Assembly (NCBI RefSeq): GCF_005048205.1
Contig: NZ_SUMF01000005.1
Coordinates: 1-64,000, forward strand
Direction: 5' to 3'
DNA from: Chitiniphilus eburneus
Lineage (GTDB): Bacteria; Pseudomonadota; Gammaproteobacteria; Burkholderiales; Chitinibacteraceae
DNA: 64,000 nucleotides
Below the pieces are notes generated by a model, which was not told the origin of the DNA, did no database searches, and was given only the letters and a program-made list of their open reading frames with translations. Position numbers and translations under genes: made by a program. This document shows, one piece after another, positions 1-9,529 of this stretch (the stretch's first letter is position 1; every line of letters starts with the position of its first letter).

Positions 1-55
1 GCTCCGTGTGTTCCCTGTCCTCAATGGTTCAAGATTTGGGGCTTCGCCAACCCGC

Positions 56-772
56 TCACATCCGATCCACCCGCAGCTCGCCGATCTCGTCGCGATGCTC
101 GTGCATGCGGCCGGTGAGATCGCCGGCGGTGAGCTGTGCGGCGGCGCGGCCCATCGCACCCAGCCGGGCGCGCAGTTTGCGCGCCACCTGCCACTGGCTG
201 GCGACGATCAGCAGGGTGGCCAGCGTCAGCGGCAGCAGCGTGGTCATCGCCAGCCCGGCGATGCTGGCGTCGATGGTTGCCGCGGCGCCGCGCGATGCCT
301 GCCGCGCGGCGGTGGACACTTCATCCAGCGTCGCCAGCGTGGGCACGAGGTCGTTGCGGTAGATCTGTTCTGGGATGTTGAGCGCGTCGGCCGGATTGTC
401 GGCGGAAATGGCGACCGCGCTGTTCAGTTGCCGCAGGTAGTTGCGCCAGCCGCCGGCCAGCGCGGTATCCAGTGGCGCGAAGGCGGCGCCCAGTTCGGTA
501 CGCGCGGTGGCGGTACGGGCGGCGACGGTGCGTTCGGCGCTGGCGATGCGCTGTTGCGCATCCGGCGCCAGCGGGTCGAGCCGGGACAGCGTGAGCATTT
601 CGCTGCGCATGTCCGACAGCGCGGCCAGCGCCTGCTGGGTGGCGCGATCGGCGCGGAAATCCTCCGCCACGCGGTGTGTCTTCCAGGCGACCCAGCCGCC
701 CAGGCCAAGCAGGGCGAGCACGGTCAGCGTGCTGACCAGCTTGAGTTGGGCGGCGATCCTCATACGGTCCAT
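56..772 (-). CDS. HAMP-domain membrane sensor, apparently truncated
   Basis: A 238-residue protein. An N-terminal membrane helix (about residues 9-30) is followed by a helical periplasmic region of about 150 residues of the four-helix-bundle sensor type. A second membrane helix (about 171-192) leads into a HAMP linker (GDLTGRM...DEIGEL). The reading frame stops about 8 residues after the DEIGEL motif, inside the last HAMP helix, so no methyl-accepting, kinase or cyclase output domain is attached. Chemoreceptors of this architecture normally continue for about 300 more residues. Either the 3' part was lost or a frameshift lies at the window edge. An alternative start is the ATG three codons downstream. 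The ligand is unknown. Confidence 0.6.
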   Translation of the reverse strand: MDRMRIAAQLKLVSTLTVLALLGLGGWVAWKTHRVAEDFRADRATQQALAALSDMRSEMLTLSRLDPLAPDAQQRIASAERTVAARTATARTELGAAFAPLDTALAGGWRNYLRQLNSAVAISADNPADALNIPEQIYRNDLVPTLATLDEVSTAARQASRGAAATIDASIAGLAMTTLLPLTLATLLIVASQWQVARKLRARLGAMGRAAAQLTAGDLTGRMHEHRDEIGELRVDRM

Positions 773-850
773 TCCGGCGGGTGGTTATATTAGCCGGCGA
801 TGATATGAAGGGTGCGTTACTGCGCCATGACAAGTGCGCGCGCCACGGGC

Positions 851-878
851 AAAAAAAACCGGGTACTAGGACCCGGTT
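851..878 (-). terminator. Rho-independent terminator of the GlmS-like gene
   Basis: A perfect 8-bp stem (AACCGGGT/ACCCGGTT) with a six-base loop. On the minus strand it is followed by a run of eight T residues. It lies 37 bp past the stop of the GlmS-like gene. Confidence 0.85.
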
Positions 879-914
879 GGGAAAGCTCGCCCTGGATTGC
901 AGGCGGGCGAGGGG

Positions 915-2714
915 CTATTCGTTGATGGCGGCCTTGGTCAGGTTGCGTGGGCTGTCGATCTCGGTGCCCAGGTTCAGGGCGGCGCGATAGGCCAGCATCT
1001 GCATTGCCACGGCGTACAGGATGGGGTTCAACCCGCGCAGGCCGGCCGGCATGCGGATGGCGTTGAAGCGCTCGCCCGCCGCCAGCGCGGCGTCGGACAG
1101 CACGAACAGCTCGCCACGCCGTGCGCGCACTTCCTGAAGGTTGGTCAGCAGTTTTTCCGCGTGCCGGTTCCACGGCATGCAGGCCACGACCGGCAGATCG
1201 CGGTCCACCAGCGCCAGCGGGCCGTGCTTGAGCTCACCGCCCGGGTAGCCTTCGGCGTGCAGGTAGGCGACTTCCTGGAACTTGTGCGCGCCTTCCATGG
1301 CGATGGGGTAGAGCATGTGGCGCGCGGTGCACAGCAGCAGCGGGTGATCGACCAGCCGGTGCGCCCATTGCGCGAACTGCGGCTCCAGCCGCAGCACTTC
1401 GTTCACCGATTCGGGCAACTGCGCCAGTTCGCTCTCGATGGTGGCGAGTTCGGCGTTGGTGACGAAGCCCAGCGCGCGCGACAGGCCCAGCGCCAGCCGG
1501 TACAGCGCCAGCAACTGGGTGGTGAAGCTCTTGGTGGAAGTCACGCCGATCTCGGGACCGGCCTCGGTGCAGTAGCCGAAGTGCGTCGCGCGCATCAGCG
1601 AGCTGTCGGCCACGTTGCTGATCGCCAGCGTATAGAGCGCGCCCAGCTTCTGCGCCTGGGCGATGGCGGCCAGGGTGTCGATCGTCTCGCCCGACTGGGA
1701 GATACCGATCACCAGTGCCCGGCGCGGCATCGCGGCTTCACGGAAGCGGTATTCGCTGGCGGTTTCCACCGAGGTGGGCAGGCCGGTGAGCGCTTCGATC
1801 CAGTAGCGCGCGGTGAGCGCGGCATGGCCGCTGCTGCCGACGCCGATCAGCACCACCGATTCCACCGATGGCAGGTTGCGCGCGGCTTCGTCGCCCAGCA
1901 TGGTCGCCAGGTCGGGCGCCAGCCCCTGCTGGCCGAGCGAATCGGCCAGGATGATGGGCTGCTCGCGGATTTCCTTTTCCATGTAATGCTGGAAGAAATC
2001 GGGTACCAGCGCGTCGGGGCGGATCTGTTCGGGCACGCGGTGCGCCTGCATGGCGCGGATATCGATGATGTCGATGCGATCCGGCGTCAGGCGCGCCACG
2101 TCGCCGTGCTCCAGCCTGATGAATTCGTTGGCCAGCGGTTGCAGCGGCGTCACCTGATCGGCGAACAGCGTGCCGGTCGGCGTGGCGGCCAGCAGCATCT
2201 GGGCGTGCTGGGTGGCGCAGATGATCTGCTGCGGGTGTGCGCGCGACATCACGGCGCAACTGAATACGCCCTTGAGTTCGTGCACCGCCGCGTGCACCGC
2301 GCGCAGCAGGTCGGGTTGCAGCGTCAGGTGCCAGCGCAGCAGTGCGGCGAACAGCGAAGCGGGCTTGAGGTCCAGCGGCGTGATGCCCTGCACCAGCAGG
2401 TGGTCGGCCACCGGGGCGGTATTGGCGATGGCGCCGCGGAACTGCACCGCGATCTGGCTTTCGAGCTTTGCCTCGTGCCCCTCGCCGGGCTGTGCCTGCC
2501 AGTCCAGCCGCAGGATCACGCTATGCGCTTCCAGCGCCGCCCAGCGTGACGCCAGCGCGCCGACGCGCAGCGGCTCGCGCCCGTGGACCATGTCACCGCC
2601 GCCCGCGCTCAGCCAGCCCACTTCGCCATAGCCATCGGCGCTCAGGCGCTCGACCGCTTTGCGCAGTATCTCGGCCGCCGACCCACTACACACCGCGCCA
2701 ACCAGATTGCTCAT
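915..2714 (-). CDS. GlmS-like sugar-phosphate isomerase with degenerate glutaminase domain
   Basis: A 599-residue protein with the full length and two-part layout of glucosamine-fructose-6-phosphate aminotransferase (GlmS). The C-terminal double SIS isomerase half is well kept: SQSGET, STKSFTTQL, the GELKHGPLAL loop with the ring-opening His, the catalytic Glu in KFQEVAY, and the C-terminal PRNLTK lysine. The N-terminal amidotransferase half keeps only the fold outline. The start reads MSNLVGAV where GlmS has MCGIVGAV, so the nucleophile Cys is Ser. The HTRWATHG, HNG and DTE motifs are absent. It therefore should not use glutamine. Candidate roles are an ammonia-dependent aminotransferase or a glucosamine-6-phosphate deaminase feeding chitin sugars into glycolysis. 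The ATG at 2714 fits the alignment and has GAGG upstream; a GTG lies two codons earlier. Confidence 0.8.
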   Translation of the reverse strand: MSNLVGAVCSGSAAEILRKAVERLSADGYGEVGWLSAGGGDMVHGREPLRVGALASRWAALEAHSVILRLDWQAQPGEGHEAKLESQIAVQFRGAIANTAPVADHLLVQGITPLDLKPASLFAALLRWHLTLQPDLLRAVHAAVHELKGVFSCAVMSRAHPQQIICATQHAQMLLAATPTGTLFADQVTPLQPLANEFIRLEHGDVARLTPDRIDIIDIRAMQAHRVPEQIRPDALVPDFFQHYMEKEIREQPIILADSLGQQGLAPDLATMLGDEAARNLPSVESVVLIGVGSSGHAALTARYWIEALTGLPTSVETASEYRFREAAMPRRALVIGISQSGETIDTLAAIAQAQKLGALYTLAISNVADSSLMRATHFGYCTEAGPEIGVTSTKSFTTQLLALYRLALGLSRALGFVTNAELATIESELAQLPESVNEVLRLEPQFAQWAHRLVDHPLLLCTARHMLYPIAMEGAHKFQEVAYLHAEGYPGGELKHGPLALVDRDLPVVACMPWNRHAEKLLTNLQEVRARRGELFVLSDAALAAGERFNAIRMPAGLRGLNPILYAVAMQMLAYRAALNLGTEIDSPRNLTKAAINE

Positions 2715-3093
2715 GCCCACATCCTCGAAAGTCTCTGAACCATCCTAGTCCGCCGAAGGGAACGGAGAAAGCCAATGGTGTTCACCCGAGCGGCTCCGCG
2801 TGCCCGGTTCCGCGCCCCCCCGATCAAGGCGGCGACGCGCCATACCGGGCGGCGGGGAAGGTCAATGCCAGCGTCACTGCGCCTGGCATGGTAGAAGAAT
2901 TGTGGGGGTGGGGGAGCGATCTGCACCGCCCTGCACGGGATGGGCCATGCCATCGGGTGGGAGGCACCCTTGATCGTCGCCTGCCGACTGGTGCCGCCCG
3001 CCGGGCTTGTTTGCGCGGGGGGCGCACGCGCAGAATCCGGCAACACCGAGCGTCGTACAGGCGCCGACGATGACGAACCCACTGGAGGAGTTC

Positions 3094-4122
3094 ATGAACG
3101 AACGTGTCGCGCAGGCCACGGCCCCGCAACCGATGACCGACGACTGGCGCCGCTGGCTGGCGGAGAACCTGTTGCTCGGCAATGATCCGCAACAATTGCT
3201 CGGCGTGCTGGTCGGCAACGGCTTCACGCCCGCCGACGCCCGGCTGGAGGTGGAGCAGGCACTGTCCAGCCCGTATCTGGCCGGTGCGCAGCGGCTGAAG
3301 AATCGCGTCGCCAAGCGCGACTGGGTGCTGGCCTGTCAGCGCAAGCTCAACCGCCAGCGCAGTACCGAGGTGCCGCGCCGCGAGCGGCTGTCCACCGAGG
3401 AGTTCTTCGAGCATTACTACAGCGCCGCGCGCCCGGTGATCATCACCGGGATGATGGACGACTGGCCGGCGATGCGGAAATGGAGCCTCGATCATTTTCG
3501 GCAGGGCTGGGCGGAACGCGAGGTGGAGGTGCAATTTGGCCGCAATGGTGATCCGCACTACGAGCTGAACAAGCTGGCGCACAAGCGGGTGATGAAGTTC
3601 GGCGACTTCGTGGACCAGGTGCGCGATGCCGGCCGTACCAACGATTTCTACATGACCGCCACCAACGATTCGCTCAACCGGCGTGCGTTGACCGAGCTAT
3701 GGGACGACATCGTGCAGGTGCCGGCCTACCTGGATGGTGGCCGGGGCGCGCAGGGTTTTCTCTGGCTGGGCCCGGCCGGGACCATCACCCCGTTCCACCA
3801 CGATCTGACCAACAACTTCATGGCGCAGGTGATCGGCCGCAAGCGGCTGCTGCTGATGCCCGCATGCGAGATCGCCAGCGTCTACAACCATTCGCACTGC
3901 TTCACCCACGTGGACGGGCGCGACATCGACTACGCGCGGTTTCCGGCGATGCGCGATGCGCAGGTGCTGGAATGCACGCTCAACCCCGGCGAGATATTGT
4001 TCCTGCCGGTGGGGTGCTGGCATTTCGTCGAAGGGCTGGATGTGTCGTGCACCGTGTCGTTCACCAATTTCCGCTGGGATAACGACTACTCCAGTTTTTA
4101 TCCGACGATGCAGGAGTTCTGA
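3094..4122 (+). CDS. JmjC/cupin-8 family Fe(II)/2-oxoglutarate-dependent oxygenase
   Basis: A 342-residue protein of the cupin-like (JmjC) hydroxylase family. The Fe-binding HxD motif is visible in PFHHDLTNN. The distal His is in GCWHFVEGL, preceded by the typical strand NPGEILFLPVG. About 90 residues of helical N-terminal extension precede the cupin core, and the RPVIITGMMDDWPA segment that usually opens this fold is present. Relatives hydroxylate protein side chains such as aspartyl or arginyl residues; no substrate can be named here. I chose the ATG at 3094 because GGAGG sits five bases upstream. The frame stays open upstream to 3007 but without a better start. It stands alone between the GlmS-like gene and xseB. 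Confidence 0.8.
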   Translation: MNERVAQATAPQPMTDDWRRWLAENLLLGNDPQQLLGVLVGNGFTPADARLEVEQALSSPYLAGAQRLKNRVAKRDWVLACQRKLNRQRSTEVPRRERLSTEEFFEHYYSAARPVIITGMMDDWPAMRKWSLDHFRQGWAEREVEVQFGRNGDPHYELNKLAHKRVMKFGDFVDQVRDAGRTNDFYMTATNDSLNRRALTELWDDIVQVPAYLDGGRGAQGFLWLGPAGTITPFHHDLTNNFMAQVIGRKRLLLMPACEIASVYNHSHCFTHVDGRDIDYARFPAMRDAQVLECTLNPGEILFLPVGCWHFVEGLDVSCTVSFTNFRWDNDYSSFYPTMQEF

Positions 4123-4270
4123 GCGCGGCGTTTCCCATGCCACGTGCGTATCCGGTTCCACCGGCGGCCCGCCTCGCATCGCGCGCGGGGCGGCCAGCCC
4201 GGTTTGACGTGGCGCGGGCCTTTCCGTTATTTTCCCTCGATTCCCCAGCCCTCCGCGTTATCCCCCCGCC

Positions 4271-4501
4271 ATGTCGAAAGCAGCCAAACAGCCCGAGTCC
4301 TTCGAGGCCGGCTTTGCCGAACTCGAAACGCTGATCGGCGAACTCGAATCGGGCAACCTGCCCCTGGAAGCCTCCCTCAACGCCTATCGGCGCGGCCAGG
4401 AACTGCTGCGCTACTGCGAAGCGCGGCTCGCGGATGCCGAGCAACAGCTCCGCATTCTGGAAGCCGGCGAACTCAAGCCGTTCACGCCGGAGGCGCAATG
4501 A
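4271..4501 (+). CDS. xseB: Exodeoxyribonuclease VII small subunit
   Basis: A 76-residue protein with the family signature: FEAGFAELETLIGELESG, then LPLEASLNAYRRGQELLRYCEARL. It is the small helical subunit that binds XseA and supports degradation of single-stranded DNA to oligonucleotides. Its stop TGA overlaps the ispA start (ATGA), indicating translational coupling. xseB-ispA-dxs is a very common order in proteobacteria. Confidence 0.95.
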   Translation: MSKAAKQPESFEAGFAELETLIGELESGNLPLEASLNAYRRGQELLRYCEARLADAEQQLRILEAGELKPFTPEAQ

Positions 4502-5388
4502 GCGAATTCAAGGCGTGGATGCGCGACGTGCAGTCGCGCACCGAAGACACCCTTTCCGCCGTGCTGCCGCCGGCCAATCACCTGCCGGCGCGGCTGCATG
4601 ATGCCATGCGCTACGCAGTGCTCGACGGCGGCAAGCGTGTGCGCCCGTTGCTGGCATTCGCCGCTGGCGAGCTGACCGGCGCCGATCCGCGCCGCCTGGC
4701 CTACGCCGGGGCGGCGGTGGAACTGATCCACGCCTATTCGCTGGTGCACGACGACATGCCGCCGATGGACAACGACGTGCTGCGGCGCGGCAAGCCCACC
4801 GTGCACGTGCAGTACGACGAAGCCACCGCGCTGCTGGCGGGCGATGCCTTGCAGACGGCCGCGTTCGAGGTGCTGTCGCAACAGGTGCTGGCTGACGATG
4901 TGGCAGTACAGCTCAAGATGGTCGGCATCCTGGCCCGCGCCGCCGGCAGCAATGGCATGTGCGGCGGCCAGGGCATCGACCTGTACAGCGTCGGTCATAC
5001 GCTGTCGCTGCCCGCGCTGGAGATGATGCATATCCTCAAGACCGGCGCGCTGATCCGCGCGGCGGTGCTGCTGGGCGTGCATTGCGGCCAGCCGCTGGGC
5101 GACGCCGAGCTGGAGCGCGTCGATCATTTCGCCAAATGCATGGGGTTGGCGTTCCAGGTGGTGGACGACATCCTCGACGAAGAGGCCGACACCGCCACGC
5201 TGGGCAAGACCGCCGGCAAGGATGCCGCCAACAACAAGCCCACCTACGTGGCGTTGCTGGGCATGGCCGGCGCCAAGCAAAAGGCTGCCGAGCTCCAGGC
5301 CGAGGCGCACGCCGCGCTGGCGCCGTTCGGCGACCGGGCCCGCCGCCTGGCCGAGCTGGCCGACTACATCGTCGCGCGTAACAATTGA
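4498..5388 (+). CDS. ispA: Farnesyl diphosphate synthase
   Basis: A 296-residue all-helical prenyl synthase. Both Asp-rich motifs are visible: DDMPPMDND (first, about residues 84-92) and DDILDEEAD (second, about 223). The GGKRVRP loop that binds isopentenyl diphosphate lies near residue 43. It condenses IPP with DMAPP and GPP to make FPP, feeding undecaprenyl phosphate, quinones and heme O. The start overlaps the xseB stop by four bases, and dxs follows directly. Confidence 0.96.
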   Translation: MSEFKAWMRDVQSRTEDTLSAVLPPANHLPARLHDAMRYAVLDGGKRVRPLLAFAAGELTGADPRRLAYAGAAVELIHAYSLVHDDMPPMDNDVLRRGKPTVHVQYDEATALLAGDALQTAAFEVLSQQVLADDVAVQLKMVGILARAAGSNGMCGGQGIDLYSVGHTLSLPALEMMHILKTGALIRAAVLLGVHCGQPLGDAELERVDHFAKCMGLAFQVVDDILDEEADTATLGKTAGKDAANNKPTYVALLGMAGAKQKAAELQAEAHAALAPFGDRARRLAELADYIVARNN

Positions 5389-5457
5389 ATGCCTCCGAAC
5401 GAGCCTTCGTTCCTTGATCCTCAGAGACCTACCGCGCCAAGCACGGGCCTACCCATC

Positions 5458-7305
5458 ATGACGTCGCTTCTCGACACCATTACCTGTCCGGCCGACCTGC
5501 GTCGGCTGGAACGCCGCGCGCTGCCGCAGCTTGCCGCCGAACTGCGCGCCTTCCTGCTCGATTCGGTCAGCAAGACCGGTGGTCACTTCGCCTCCAACCT
5601 GGGCGCGGTGGACCTGACCGTGGCGCTGCACTACGTGTTCGATACACCGCACGACCGGCTGGTCTGGGACGTGGGCCACCAGAGCTACCCGCACAAGGTG
5701 CTGACCGGCCGTCGCCAGTTGATGCACACCATGCGCAAGCAGGGCGGGCTGGCGGGCTTTCCCAAGCGTGAGGAAAGCGAATACGACACCTTCGGCGTCG
5801 GGCACTCCAGCACCTCGATCGGCGCCGCGCTGGGCTTTGCCGAGGCGGCCAGGCTCAAGGGCGAGGATCGCCGCGCCATCGCCGTGATCGGCGACGGCGC
5901 CATGACCGCCGGCCAGGCGGTGGAAGCGCTGTTCAACGCCGGTCATCGCGATGTGAACCTGCTGGTGATCCTGAACGACAACGAGATGTCGATCTCGCCC
6001 AATGTCGGCGCCTTCAACAACTACCTGGCGCGGCTGCTGTCGGGCAAGTTCTACAACGGTTTTCGCAACGCGTCCGGCAAGGTGCTGGGCGCCGTGCCGC
6101 CACTGCGTGAACTGGCGAAGAAGGGCGAGGAGCACGTCAAGGGCTTCTTCTCGCCGGCCACGCTGTTCGAGGAACTGGGCTTCAACTACATCGGCCCCAT
6201 CGACGGGCACGATCTCGATACCCTGCTGACCACGCTGAACAACATCAAGCAACTGCGCGGGCCGCAGTTCCTGCACGTGGTCACCAAGAAAGGCCAGGGC
6301 TACAAGCTGGCGGTGGACGACCCGGTGAAGTACCACGCCGTCACCCCGTTCACGCCCGAGAACGGCATGGCCGGCGGCAAGGGCGGCGGCAAGATCAACT
6401 ACACCCAGGTGTTCGGCGACTGGCTGTGCGACATGGCGCGCGCCGACGACAAGCTGGTGGGGATCACCCCCGCCATGCGCGAGGGCTCCGGGCTGGTGCG
6501 CTTCGAGCAGGAATTTCCCGAGCGCTATTTCGACGTCGGCATCGCCGAGCAGCATGCCGTCACCTTTGCCGCCGGGCTGGCGTGCGAGGGCCTGAAGCCG
6601 GTGGTGGCGATCTACTCCACCTTCCTGCAACGCGCCTACGACCAGTTGATCCACGACGTGGCGTTGCAGAACCTGGACGTCACCTTCGCCATCGACCGTG
6701 CCGGGTTGGTGGGCGCCGATGGCCCGACCCACGCGGGCTCGTTCGACCTGTCCTACCTGCGCTGCGTGCCGAACATGGCCGTGCTGGCGCCGGCCGACGA
6801 AAACGAATGCCGCCAGATGCTGTATAGCGCTTACCAGCATCCCGGCCCCGCCGCCGTGCGTTACCCGCGCGGCACCGGCCCCGGCGTGACGATCCAGGCC
6901 GGAATGACCGGCGTACCGTGGGGCCGTGGCGAGATTCGCCGCCAGGGCGGCAAGGTGGCGATCCTGGTGTTCGGCACGCTGCTGGATGCCGCGTTGCAGG
7001 CCGGCGAGGAACTCGGCGCAACGGTCGCCAACATGCGCTTCGTCAAGCCGCTGGATACCGCCCTGATCGCACAACTGGCCGCCAGCCACGAACTGCTGGT
7101 CACCGTCGAGGAAAACGCCATCATGGGCGGCGCGGGCAGCGCGGTACTTGAGGCACTGGCCGCCGCCGGCATGCCGCAACCGGTGCTGCAACTGGGCCTG
7201 CCCGACCATTACGTCGAGCATGGCGATCAGAAGCAGTTGCTGGTCGAATGCGGGCTGGATGCGGCGGGGATCGCCGCCAGCATCCGGCAGCGACTGGCCG
7301 TGTGA
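5458..7305 (+). CDS. dxs: 1-deoxy-D-xylulose-5-phosphate synthase
   Basis: A 615-residue thiamine-diphosphate enzyme that condenses pyruvate and glyceraldehyde-3-phosphate in the first step of the MEP isoprenoid pathway. Visible signatures are [12 protein letters not shown] near the N-terminus, the ThDP motif [10 protein letters not shown]...NDNEMSIS, and the transketolase pyrimidine-domain segment [15 protein letters not shown] carrying the catalytic Glu. [16 protein letters not shown] loop and a C-terminal transketolase domain follow. The ATG at 5458 gives the normal N-terminus; the frame is open to 5389. It needs the thiamine cofactor made by the thi genes near 22 kb. Confidence 0.97.
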   Translation: MTSLLDTITCPADLRRLERRALPQLAAELRAFLLDSVSKTGGHFASNLGAVDLTVALHYVFDTPHDRLVWDVGHQSYPHKVLTGRRQLMHTMRKQGGLAGFPKREESEYDTFGVGHSSTSIGAALGFAEAARLKGEDRRAIAVIGDGAMTAGQAVEALFNAGHRDVNLLVILNDNEMSISPNVGAFNNYLARLLSGKFYNGFRNASGKVLGAVPPLRELAKKGEEHVKGFFSPATLFEELGFNYIGPIDGHDLDTLLTTLNNIKQLRGPQFLHVVTKKGQGYKLAVDDPVKYHAVTPFTPENGMAGGKGGGKINYTQVFGDWLCDMARADDKLVGITPAMREGSGLVRFEQEFPERYFDVGIAEQHAVTFAAGLACEGLKPVVAIYSTFLQRAYDQLIHDVALQNLDVTFAIDRAGLVGADGPTHAGSFDLSYLRCVPNMAVLAPADENECRQMLYSAYQHPGPAAVRYPRGTGPGVTIQAGMTGVPWGRGEIRRQGGKVAILVFGTLLDAALQAGEELGATVANMRFVKPLDTALIAQLAASHELLVTVEENAIMGGAGSAVLEALAAAGMPQPVLQLGLPDHYVEHGDQKQLLVECGLDAAGIAASIRQRLAV

Positions 7306-7401
7306 CCCGACCCATGCCCGGGCGGGCGTTGCCGCTGGATCGAGCCCTGCCGCTGCGGGGGCCGTGGCCCTGATCCTGCGGTAACCCGTGCCTGTGCGAC
7401 A

Positions 7402-8058
7402 ATGCCTGCCATGAATTCTCCTTCCCCCTCCCGTGGCCGCTTCATCACCGTCGAAGGCGTCGATGGCGCCGGCAAGAGCACGCAACTGGCGTGGCTGGCC
7501 GGCTGGCTGACCGCGCGCGGCGTGCGCCTGATCCAGACCCGCGAGCCGGGCGGCACGCCGCTGGGCGAGAAGCTGCGCGACTGGCTGCTGGCCGAGCCGA
7601 TGCACCTGGAAACCGAGGCATTGCTGATGTTCGCCGCGCGACGCGAGCACCTGGCCGCCGTGATCGAACCGGCGCTGGCGCGCGGGGACTGGGTATTGTG
7701 CGATCGCTTCACCGACGCCAGCTTTGCCTATCAGGGCGGCGGGCGCGGGCTGTCGCCGGCCAAGGTGGCGGTGCTGGAAGACTGGGTGCAGGGCAGCGGC
7801 GCCGAGCGCCTCGAACCCGACCTCACGCTGTTGTTCGATGTGCCGCCCGATGTTTCCGCTGCGCGCATGGCGCAAGGCCGCGAGCTGGATCGCTTCGAGC
7901 GCGAAGCCGGCGATTTCCATGCCCGCGTGCGCGACGCCTACCTGGCGCGCGCCGCCAGCGCGCCCGACCGCATCCGGGTGATCGACGCCCAGGGCACGCC
8001 GGCGCAGATCCAGGCCGCGCTGGCGCAGGCATTGCCCGGCTGGCTGGGGCTGCCATGA
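7402..8058 (+). CDS. tmk: Thymidylate kinase
   Basis: A 218-residue P-loop kinase converting dTMP to dTDP. The Walker A motif [10 protein letters not shown] lies near residue 18. [11 protein letters not shown] follows, then the dTMP-binding [16 protein letters not shown] segment. An alternative start is the ATG three codons later; neither has a strong ribosome-binding site. It overlaps holB by four bases and opens the conserved tmk-holB-pilZ-tatD block. Confidence 0.95.
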   Translation: MPAMNSPSPSRGRFITVEGVDGAGKSTQLAWLAGWLTARGVRLIQTREPGGTPLGEKLRDWLLAEPMHLETEALLMFAARREHLAAVIEPALARGDWVLCDRFTDASFAYQGGGRGLSPAKVAVLEDWVQGSGAERLEPDLTLLFDVPPDVSAARMAQGRELDRFEREAGDFHARVRDAYLARAASAPDRIRVIDAQGTPAQIQAALAQALPGWLGLP

Positions 8059-9065
8059 TCGATATCACGCTCTATCCCTGGCAGCAGCCTACATGGGATG
8101 CGCTGCTGGCGGGCACGGCGCGCATGCCGCATGCGCTGCTGCTGACCGGCGAGACCGGCATCGGCAAGCGTCGTTTCGCCGAACGGCTGGCCGCGTGGTT
8201 CCTCTGTGAATCGCAGGACAAGGGGGCCGAGCCGTGCGGGGTCTGCGAGGGCTGCCGCTGGTTCGCCGCGGGCAACCATCCCGACTACCGCGTGCTGGCT
8301 CCGGGCGACGAGTCGGACGAGGAAGAAGAGGGCGCCAAGGCCAAGCGGCGGTTCCCGGTGATCGGCGTGGACGAAGTGCGCGCACTCAACGACTTCGTCA
8401 ATCTCACCTCGCATCGCGGCGGCACCCGCGTCACCGTGGTCTATCCGGCCGAGAGCCTGAACCTGGCGGCGGCCAATGCGTTGCTCAAGACGCTGGAGGA
8501 GCCGCCTGCCGGCGCGCAGTTCATCCTGGTGGCGCACCACTGGCGCCGCCTGCTGCCCACCATCCGTAGCCGTTGCCGCATCTTTCCGCTGCCCATGCCT
8601 GACCATCACGCCGCGGCCGGGTGGCTGGCGCAGCAGGGCGTGGTCGATCCCGAGCTGCATCTGCACCACACCGGTGGCGCGCCACTGGCCGCGCTGGAGG
8701 ATGCCAGCGCCGAATGGCTGGGCACGCGCCGCGCGTTGCTGGAACACCTGGCCAATCCGGGTGCGATGGATGTGCTGGCGGTGGCGGGCGAGCTGGAGAA
8801 ATCCAAGCTGGATGCCGCGCTGGTCATCGCCTGGCTGCAAAAATGGGTCTACGATCTGGTCGGGATGGGGCTGGCGGGAAAAGTCCGCTACTATCCTGAT
8901 TGCAAAGACGATTTGGCACGGCTATCCGTGCGAGCGCCGCAGTTGCTGAAGTACGGCGAACGCCTGCTGGAAGCCCAGCGGCTGGCGCACCATCCGCTGA
9001 ATCTGCGGCTCGTCTACGAAACCCTTCTCAATGACTACGTTGCGGCATTCCGCAAGGGGCGCTAA
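8055..9065 (+). CDS. holB: DNA polymerase III delta prime subunit
   Basis: A 336-residue AAA+-type clamp-loader subunit. It shows a degenerate P-loop ([15 protein letters not shown]) and the zinc-module cysteines in [12 protein letters not shown]. The delta-prime hallmarks [12 protein letters not shown] and the SRC motif ([11 protein letters not shown]) are present. An acidic DESDEEEEG insert near residue 85 is unusual and probably a flexible loop. The start overlaps tmk (ATGA) and the stop overlaps pilZ (TAATG), so the three genes look translationally coupled. Confidence 0.95.
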   Translation: MIDITLYPWQQPTWDALLAGTARMPHALLLTGETGIGKRRFAERLAAWFLCESQDKGAEPCGVCEGCRWFAAGNHPDYRVLAPGDESDEEEEGAKAKRRFPVIGVDEVRALNDFVNLTSHRGGTRVTVVYPAESLNLAAANALLKTLEEPPAGAQFILVAHHWRRLLPTIRSRCRIFPLPMPDHHAAAGWLAQQGVVDPELHLHHTGGAPLAALEDASAEWLGTRRALLEHLANPGAMDVLAVAGELEKSKLDAALVIAWLQKWVYDLVGMGLAGKVRYYPDCKDDLARLSVRAPQLLKYGERLLEAQRLAHHPLNLRLVYETLLNDYVAAFRKGR

Positions 9066-9424
9066 TGGAAGCACCGAAGCCTGCCAGCCGGCCGGGCGTA
9101 CTTTCGCTCAACATCAAGGAAAAGGCGGCGCTGTACGCCTCCTACATGCCTTTCGTGCAGGGCGGCGGTATCTTCATCCCGACTTCCAAGCCATACCGGC
9201 TGGCGGATGAAGTATTCATGCTGCTGTCGCTGCTGGACGATCCGGCCAAGATCGCCGTCTCCGGCCACGTGGTATGGGTGACGCCGCAGGGCGCGCACAA
9301 CAACCATCAGCAGGGCATCGGCGTGCAGTTCTCCAACAACGAAGCCGGCGCCCAGGCGCGCAACAAGATCGAAGCCCTGCTGGGCGGCTATCTGCAAAGC
9401 AGCCGTACCACGCATACGATGTGA
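9065..9424 (+). CDS. pilZ: PilZ-domain protein
   Basis: A 119-residue protein matching the founding PilZ family of type IV pilus assembly: LSLNIKEKAALYASYMPF, GGGIFIPT, then GIGVQFSNNEAG. PilZ is needed for pilus biogenesis and twitching in related bacteria. The canonical c-di-GMP-binding RxxxR motif is not evident, as in other PilZ orthologues proper. It shares one base with the holB stop codon. Confidence 0.92.
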   Translation: MEAPKPASRPGVLSLNIKEKAALYASYMPFVQGGGIFIPTSKPYRLADEVFMLLSLLDDPAKIAVSGHVVWVTPQGAHNNHQQGIGVQFSNNEAGAQARNKIEALLGGYLQSSRTTHTM

Positions 9425-9529
9425 TGATGTGAGGTGCGGGGCGTTTCCTCGGCCGGCACCTTGCCTCATGCCTCTTGCATTCGCAGCCAGACGATTCCAC
9501 CCCTCACGCCTCTCTTCTCACCCTTCTCC

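Noticed and set aside
2824-3582. 252-codon minus-strand frame
   Set aside because: It overlaps the JmjC-like gene, whose iron-binding motifs and ribosome-binding site are clear.
5449-7920. 823-codon minus-strand frame opposite dxs and tmk
   Set aside because: It is the antisense of two unmistakable genes, with low-complexity His/Gln/Arg composition typical of high-GC shadow frames.
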